The notes beneath the pieces were generated by a model. It was not told the DNA's origin and ran no database searches. It was given only the letters and a program-made list of their open reading frames with translations. From positions 1 to 35,343 of the forward strand of contig PXCK01000197.1 in assembly GCA_003566635.1 (NCBI GenBank): a DNA stretch of 35,343 nucleotides. Reading direction: 5' to 3'. Below, one piece after another: positions 31,609 through 35,343 of the stretch (its first letter is position 1; each line of letters begins with the position of its first letter). The position numbers and the translations under genes are program-made. Source of the stretch: Balneolia bacterium (GTDB taxonomy: Bacteria; Bacteroidota; Rhodothermia; Balneolales; Cyclonatronaceae).

Positions 31609-33282
31609 TTGAGCGACCAAAAAATTATTTTCTCGATGGTTGGGGTTAGTAAAATTCACAAACCTAACCGCACAGTATTAAAAGATATCTACCTTTCTTT
31701 CTTTTACGGAGCCAAAATTGGTGTTCTCGGTTTAAACGGAGCCGGCAAATCAACCCTGCTTAGACTCATAGCCGGAGAGGACAAAGATTATCTCGGTAAT
31801 ATATCTTTCCAGAAAGATATCACATTCGGATACTTACCTCAGGAACCCGAGTTAGACCCTGAGAAAACCGTTCTTGATATTGTTCAGGAAGGTGTGGCTG
31901 ATACGATGAAACTTCTCAAAGATTACGAGGAAGTAAACCTTGCATTCGGTGATCCTGATGCCGATTTCGATGCTCTTATCACAAAGCAGGCCAAACTTCA
32001 GGAGAGGATTGATCAAATTGACGCGTGGGATATCGACAGTAAACTTAATCAGGCAATGGATGCCCTGCGTTGCCCTCCCGGCGATACCTCAATCAAAGTA
32101 CTTTCGGGTGGTGAAAAACGCCGTGTTGCTTTGTGCCGTTTGCTACTAAAAAAACCGGACGTTCTTTTATTAGACGAGCCTACAAACCATTTGGATGCCG
32201 AATCGGTAGGTTGGTTAGAACAACACCTTGCAAGGTACGAAGGTACCGTAATTGCCGTAACTCACGATCGCTATTTCCTTGACAATGTGGCCGGGTGGAT
32301 TCTGGAACTCGATCGTGGCGAGGGAATTCCATTTAAAGGGAATTATACATCCTGGCTGGAGCAGAAATCTGCACGATTGGCTCAGGAAGAAAAAACTGAA
32401 TCTCAACGCCAAAAATCATTGAAACGTGAGCTTGAATGGATTCAGAAAAATCCAAAAGGACGTCAGGCCAAGAGTAAGGCAAGGATTACATCTTATGAAA
32501 AGTTACTTGCCGAACAGCAGGAAAAGCGAAATGAGGAAATGGAAATCATCATCCCTGCAGGTCCGCGTCTTGGCGACAAGGTAATCATTGCTCAAAACCT
32601 CAAAAAAGGATTTGATGAAAAGTTATTATTCGACAACCTGGAATTCAGTTTACCTCCGGGTGGTATCGTTGGGGTTATTGGTCCGAATGGTGCCGGTAAA
32701 TCCACCCTATTCAAAATGATAATTGGTGAGGAGACGCCGGATTCAGGAATACTTGAATTGGGTGAAACCGTTAAACTGGGTTATATAGATCAAAACAGAC
32801 CGCTCGATCCTGCAAAATCAATATGGGAAGAGATTTCAGGTGGTCAGGATATTATCAAACTAGGTAACAGAGAAGTTAATTCCCGTGCTTATGTAGCTCG
32901 CTTTAACTTTAGCGGATCTGATCAGCAGAAGAAAGTTACCGAGCTTTCAGGTGGAGAAAGAAATCGTGTCCACATGGCAAAAATGCTCAAAGAAGGCGCA
33001 AACGTTTTATTACTCGATGAGCCGACAAACGACTTAGATGTTAATACGCTCAGAGCTTTAGAAGAAGCCTTATTAGAGTTTGCCGGATGTGCGGTAATCA
33101 TCTCCCACGACAGATGGTTCTTGGACCGTATTGCAACTCATATTCTCGCTTTTGAAGGCAATAGTGAAGTGGTATGGTTTGAAGGAAACTATCAGGAATA
33201 CGAGGAAAATCGCAAAAAACGCCTGGGTATAACCGACGACCAACCAACTCGTATTCAATACAAAAAACTTATGAGGAACTAA
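31609..33282 (+). CDS. ettA: Energy-dependent translational throttle protein EttA (ABC-F ATPase)
   Basis: 557 residues. Start is TTG at 31609, supported by the family N-terminus MSDQKIIFSMVGVSK. Two ABC domains: Walker A GLNGAGKST (41-49), signature LSGGEKRR (from 165) and DEPTNHLD (189-196); then GPNGAGKST, LSGGERNR and LLLDEPTNDLD in the second half. Between them is the linker with the KNPKGRQAKSKARI motif that reaches the ribosome's P-site tRNA. No membrane domain is present. EttA gates the first peptide bond depending on the ATP/ADP ratio. It opens a unit with the DUF1569 gene (2 bp) and queG. Confidence 0.95.
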   Translation: MSDQKIIFSMVGVSKIHKPNRTVLKDIYLSFFYGAKIGVLGLNGAGKSTLLRLIAGEDKDYLGNISFQKDITFGYLPQEPELDPEKTVLDIVQEGVADTMKLLKDYEEVNLAFGDPDADFDALITKQAKLQERIDQIDAWDIDSKLNQAMDALRCPPGDTSIKVLSGGEKRRVALCRLLLKKPDVLLLDEPTNHLDAESVGWLEQHLARYEGTVIAVTHDRYFLDNVAGWILELDRGEGIPFKGNYTSWLEQKSARLAQEEKTESQRQKSLKRELEWIQKNPKGRQAKSKARITSYEKLLAEQQEKRNEEMEIIIPAGPRLGDKVIIAQNLKKGFDEKLLFDNLEFSLPPGGIVGVIGPNGAGKSTLFKMIIGEETPDSGILELGETVKLGYIDQNRPLDPAKSIWEEISGGQDIIKLGNREVNSRAYVARFNFSGSDQQKKVTELSGGERNRVHMAKMLKEGANVLLLDEPTNDLDVNTLRALEEALLEFAGCAVIISHDRWFLDRIATHILAFEGNSEVVWFEGNYQEYEENRKKRLGITDDQPTRIQYKKLMRN

Positions 33283-33284
33283 TA

Positions 33285-33731
33285 ATGGACTTGAATGAAA
33301 TAGTTTCGAAAATTGACAATCTTGAAGAAAAAACTCCGGCTCAGTGGGGTGTAATGACGGCTCAGCATATGGTTGAGCACCTGATTGATACGCTGTACAT
33401 TAGTTCACGCCCAACTGATATTGAAGCTTTCAATCCACCTGAAAAACAAGGGGTAATGAAGAAGTTTTTATTCAGTGACAAACCGATGCCTCGCAATTTT
33501 AAGAGTCCGGCTATGGACGAAGCTCCAAAACCACTCAAGTACGATTCCTTTGAGAAAGCTGTGGATGTTTTCAAAGATCTGTACGATCAATTCCATACCT
33601 ACTTTAAAGAAAATCCGGATGCAAAACTTACTAATCCGGCTTTTGGGGATTTAGATTACAACGAGTGGAAACAATTCCACAAAAAACATATCACCCATCA
33701 TTTTACGCAATTTGGATTGATTGAAGATTAA
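33285..33731 (+). CDS. DUF1569 / DinB-like four-helix protein
   Basis: 148 residues. The WGVMTAQHMVEHLIDTLYISS motif near the start (about 21-41) and WKQFHKKHITHHFTQFGLIED at the end carry histidines at positions expected for the metal site of the DinB-like bundle. The family belongs to the DinB/YfiT superfamily, some members of which are thiol-dependent metalloenzymes, but this subgroup has no settled function. It is 2 bp after ettA and shares one base with the queG ATG (TAATG), so it is translated with both. Confidence 0.75.
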   Translation: MDLNEIVSKIDNLEEKTPAQWGVMTAQHMVEHLIDTLYISSRPTDIEAFNPPEKQGVMKKFLFSDKPMPRNFKSPAMDEAPKPLKYDSFEKAVDVFKDLYDQFHTYFKENPDAKLTNPAFGDLDYNEWKQFHKKHITHHFTQFGLIED

Positions 33732-34672
33732 TGAATACCCACCTTCTTACCAATTTGGTTAAAGCCGAGGCTAATCGTCTCGGTTTTGAAGGGTGTGGGA
33801 TATCAAAAGCCGGCTTTCTTGATGATGAAGCACCTAAACTCGAGCAATGGCTGGCTAACAATATGCATGGTGAAATGAAATGGATGGAAAACCATTTCGA
33901 CAAACGACTTGACCCAAGAAAATTAGTACCGGGAGCGAAATCTGTTATAAGTGTACTGTTAAGTTACCATCAACCTGAGCTGGCTGAGAAGCACAATGAA
34001 AATCAATCCAACCTAAAAATCTCAAAGTATGCTCTCGGTGAAGATTATCATTTTGTGGTAAAGGATAAGCTCTACGAACTCTTTCGTTTTATTGAAGAGC
34101 AAGTTGGTGAAATTAATGGTCGTGTTTTTGTTGATTCAGCACCGGTTATGGATAAAGTTTGGGCGGTTAAATCCGGATTGGGTTGGATGGGTAAGCACAC
34201 CAACGTGCTAAACAGAACGGAGGGCTCCTGGTTCTTCCTGGGTGAAATTATTCTGGATGTTGAATTCGAGTATGATGGCCCCATTACTGATCATTGTGGC
34301 ACTTGCACCCGCTGCATAGATGCATGCCCTACGGATGCCATTGTACAGCCTTACCTTGTGGACGGTAGTAAATGCATTTCTTTCTTTACAATTGAGTTGA
34401 AGGATGAAATCCCAACCGAATACCACGATAAATTGGGAAATTGGATTTTTGGATGTGATATTTGTCAGGATGTATGCCCCTGGAACAGAAAGGCGAAACC
34501 CGGATCAGAAAACCGGTTGTTTGCCAGAGAAGACTTTTTAGACAAAGGTCTGGAATATTGGGATGAACTAAACCTTGACGAATTCCGCAAGCTTTTCAAG
34601 AAAAACCCGGTCAAACGAACAAAGTTTGAGGGTTTAAAGAGAAATATTAAAGCTGCAAAGAAAAATATTTAA
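33731..34672 (+). CDS. queG: Epoxyqueuosine reductase
   Basis: 313 residues. QueG carries out the last step of queuosine synthesis, reducing epoxyqueuosine in tRNA with cobalamin and two 4Fe-4S clusters. Catalytic D135 is in VFVDSAPVMDKVWA. The cluster cysteines are C189, C192, C195, C199 (CGTCTRCIDACP), C215, C242, C245 and C249 (CDICQDVCPWN). All are present. Compared with the E. coli enzyme the C-terminal HEAT-like extension is short. It is the last gene of the ettA unit and a second tRNA-modification gene in the window besides miaB. No other queuosine genes are nearby. Confidence 0.94.
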   Translation: MNTHLLTNLVKAEANRLGFEGCGISKAGFLDDEAPKLEQWLANNMHGEMKWMENHFDKRLDPRKLVPGAKSVISVLLSYHQPELAEKHNENQSNLKISKYALGEDYHFVVKDKLYELFRFIEEQVGEINGRVFVDSAPVMDKVWAVKSGLGWMGKHTNVLNRTEGSWFFLGEIILDVEFEYDGPITDHCGTCTRCIDACPTDAIVQPYLVDGSKCISFFTIELKDEIPTEYHDKLGNWIFGCDICQDVCPWNRKAKPGSENRLFAREDFLDKGLEYWDELNLDEFRKLFKKNPVKRTKFEGLKRNIKAAKKNI

Positions 34673-34687
34673 GCTATCTACGTGTTT

Positions 34688-34718
34688 CACTTCGTGGAAA
34701 GCGCATTACCACGAAGTG
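34688..34718 (+). terminator. Hairpin after queG
   Basis: CACTTCGTGG (34688-34697) and CCACGAAGTG (34709-34718) form a perfect 10-bp stem with an 11-nt loop, 15 bp after the queG stop. No T-run follows, so it may instead be the edge of the neighbouring repeat array, whose second copy also ends in ACGAAGTG. Confidence 0.4.
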
Positions 34719-34792
34719 CCCCGAACGAAGCGATTCCCGCGAAACGACACCTATGAATAGTCGTAAGTCATTATAATTTAATAACGTACAAA

Positions 34793-34841
34793 ATCCCCCT
34801 TTGTAAGGGGGCAGAGAGTGGCGCAGCCGCTCGAGGGGGAT
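34793..34841 (+). repeat. Composite palindromic repeat, copy 6
   Basis: ATCCCCCTTTGTAAGGGGG, CAGAGAGTGGCGCAGCC, GCTCGAGGGGGAT, with leader TTATAATTTAATAACGTAC on the left and trailer GGTACTGAAGGTTTTGAGG on the right. No DUF559 gene or remnant follows it. Confidence 0.85.
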
Positions 34842-34977
34842 GGTACTGAAGGTTTTGAGGTTTGGGAAATGGTTATATTGATATGACGTTGCTGCAGGCT
34901 TATGTGCCCCGCATTAAAATACGGGGTTATGATATCCGGTATGCCTACGGCGTTTAGGTTTTGGTGGTAGTTATTCT

Positions 34978-35007
34978 GCTAGCCATGGGTTTAAACCCAT
35001 GGCTAGC
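34978..35007. repeat. 30-bp perfect palindrome
   Basis: GCTAGCCATGGGTTT is followed immediately by its exact reverse complement. It lies between the two duplicated units and ends one base before unit 2 begins. Palindromes with AGCCATGGGTT text are scattered in other genomes as I recall, so it may be another repeat family. Confidence 0.8.
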
Positions 35008-35038
35008 TGTAAGTTATTATTATTTATCAACGTACAAA

Positions 35039-35087
35039 ATCCCCCTTTGTAAGGGGGCAGAGAGTGGCGCAGCCGCTCGAGGGGGAT
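35039..35087 (+). repeat. Composite palindromic repeat, copy 7
   Basis: Identical in its 49-bp core to copy 6, with one changed base in the nearby trailer (GGTACTGGAGG). Leader TTATTATTATTTATCAACG on the left. The identity shows that the duplication is recent. Confidence 0.85.
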
Positions 35088-35343
35088 GGTACTGGAGGTT
35101 TTGAGGTTTGGGAAATGGTTGTATTGATATGAGTTTGTTGTAGGTTTATGTACCCCGCATTGATCCGAGCGAAGCGATTCCCGTGAAACGCCCCGAGCGT
35201 AGCGATTCCCACGAAGTGCCCCGAGCGAAGCGATTCCCGTGAAACGAAATAAGGGGTTATGATATCGGCCATGCCTACGGCATTTGGGTTTTGTATTAAA
35301 AAGCGATAGGTAGCCATCATAAATAAACCAACAAACAACAAAG

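Larger units (their letters stand above)
34719..35246 (+). repeat. 28-bp repeat: one single copy and a tandem array of three
   Basis: The unit runs CCCCGAGCGAAGCGATTCCC then GTGAAACG. Copies: 34719-34746, 35165-35190 (short by two bases), 35191-35218 and 35219-35246. The last three are directly head to tail. They differ at a few positions (AAG/TAG, GTGAAACG/ACGAAGTG). There are no spacers, so this is not a CRISPR array. Confidence 0.8.
34763..35294 (+). repeat. Tandem duplication of a repeat-bearing unit, offset 246 bp
   Basis: Unit 1 (34763-34970) and unit 2 (35009-35294) start with nearly the same 125 bases, including palindromic-repeat copies 6 and 7, and end with the same GGGGTTATGATATC ... 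ATGCCTACGGC text. Unit 1 has a short CCCCG-CATTAAAATA-CGGGG hairpin (34908-34925). In unit 2 the 28-bp array sits exactly inside that hairpin. Confidence 0.75.
34673..35343. other. 671-bp non-coding, repeat-filled region at the right end
   Basis: No gene. After queG come a 10-bp-arm hairpin (34688-34718), a 28-bp repeat unit (34719-34746), a first composite unit (34763-34970), a 30-bp perfect palindrome and a second composite unit (35009 to about 35294) interrupted by the 28-bp array. A minus-strand frame at 35027-35341 is open but runs entirely through these repeats and is rejected as a gene. The last 20 bases echo the reverse complement of 2794-2809. Confidence 0.7.

Noticed and set aside
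34719-35246. Short repeats of 28 bp, the size of CRISPR repeats
   Set aside because: Copies are directly head to tail without spacers, differ at several positions, and no cas gene is in the window.
35027-35341. 104-codon open frame on the minus strand
   Set aside because: It runs entirely through repeat units and the 28-bp array; the translation has no family resemblance.
161-35343. tRNA genes, riboswitches and sigma-54 (-24/-12) promoters in the intergenic regions
   Set aside because: I looked for cloverleaf patterns, known riboswitch cores and TGGCAC-N5-TTGC and found nothing convincing by eye; a covariance search would be needed to be sure.

Overview
The window looks like a chromosomal segment of a low-GC Bacteroidota-like bacterium. 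Short intergenic gaps, frequent TTG/GTG starts without clear Shine-Dalgarno sequences, a miaB / sigma-54 activator / lptE block, an argB-argD-argC-argJ cluster and the family resemblance of many proteins fit Balneolota (Balneolaceae) best. That assignment is recollection and inference, not a search result. I see no rRNA, tRNA, prophage, insertion sequence with a transposase, or CRISPR array.

Layout. 1-160: start of a C40 (NlpC/P60) peptidase gene running off the left edge. 161-812: non-coding, with a MITE-like nested repeat. 813-5910: three minus-strand genes, namely an exported M28 peptidase with its own terminator, and a coupled pair of an inositol-monophosphatase-family enzyme (perhaps histidinol phosphatase) and an exported M1-aminopeptidase-like protein that has lost its zinc site. 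6217-10502: arginine operon argB-argD-argC-argJ (minus), ending at a clear hairpin terminator and preceded by two strong inverted repeats. 10835-12923: a class V aminotransferase and a YihY-type membrane protein (plus). 12890-15058: a long fusion of a family 2 glycosyltransferase with a degenerate polyprenyl-phosphate sugar transferase. 15157-15768: MazF-type toxin, antitoxin and a probable operator. 15809-18122: a three-gene cassette of retropepsin-like protease, RimK-type ATP-grasp ligase and AstE/aspartoacylase-type zinc hydrolase, likely a peptide-tagging and untagging system.

18307-21518: miaB, a sigma-54 activator without a receiver domain, and lptE (plus). 21504-24879: a nitroreductase-like protein, two exported YceI proteins and an outer-membrane beta-barrel (minus). 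25100-26300: a repeat-rich island with a small DUF559 (Vsr-like fold) nuclease between inverted copies of a palindromic repeat, next to a second such pair holding only a remnant of the same gene. 26402-28878: a NarL-type response regulator and a PAS/GAF histidine kinase split by one in-frame TAA. 29011-31016: ZIP metal transporter and a D-threonine-aldolase/D-serine-dehydratase-like enzyme. 31609-34672: ettA, a DUF1569 protein and queG in a tight operon. 34673-35343: non-coding, with two more copies of the palindromic repeat in a tandem duplication, a 28-bp repeat array and a 30-bp perfect palindrome.

The most interesting unit is the DUF559 nuclease with its flanking repeats: seven copies in both orientations, two inward-facing pairs, one holding an intact nuclease and one a decayed copy. 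The layout recalls REP elements and their RAYT transposases but with a different enzyme family. Other points worth attention are the zinc-less M1 pseudoenzyme, the fused glycosyltransferase lacking its phosphoglycosyl-transferase motif, the kinase split by one stop codon, and the RimK/retropepsin/AstE cassette.
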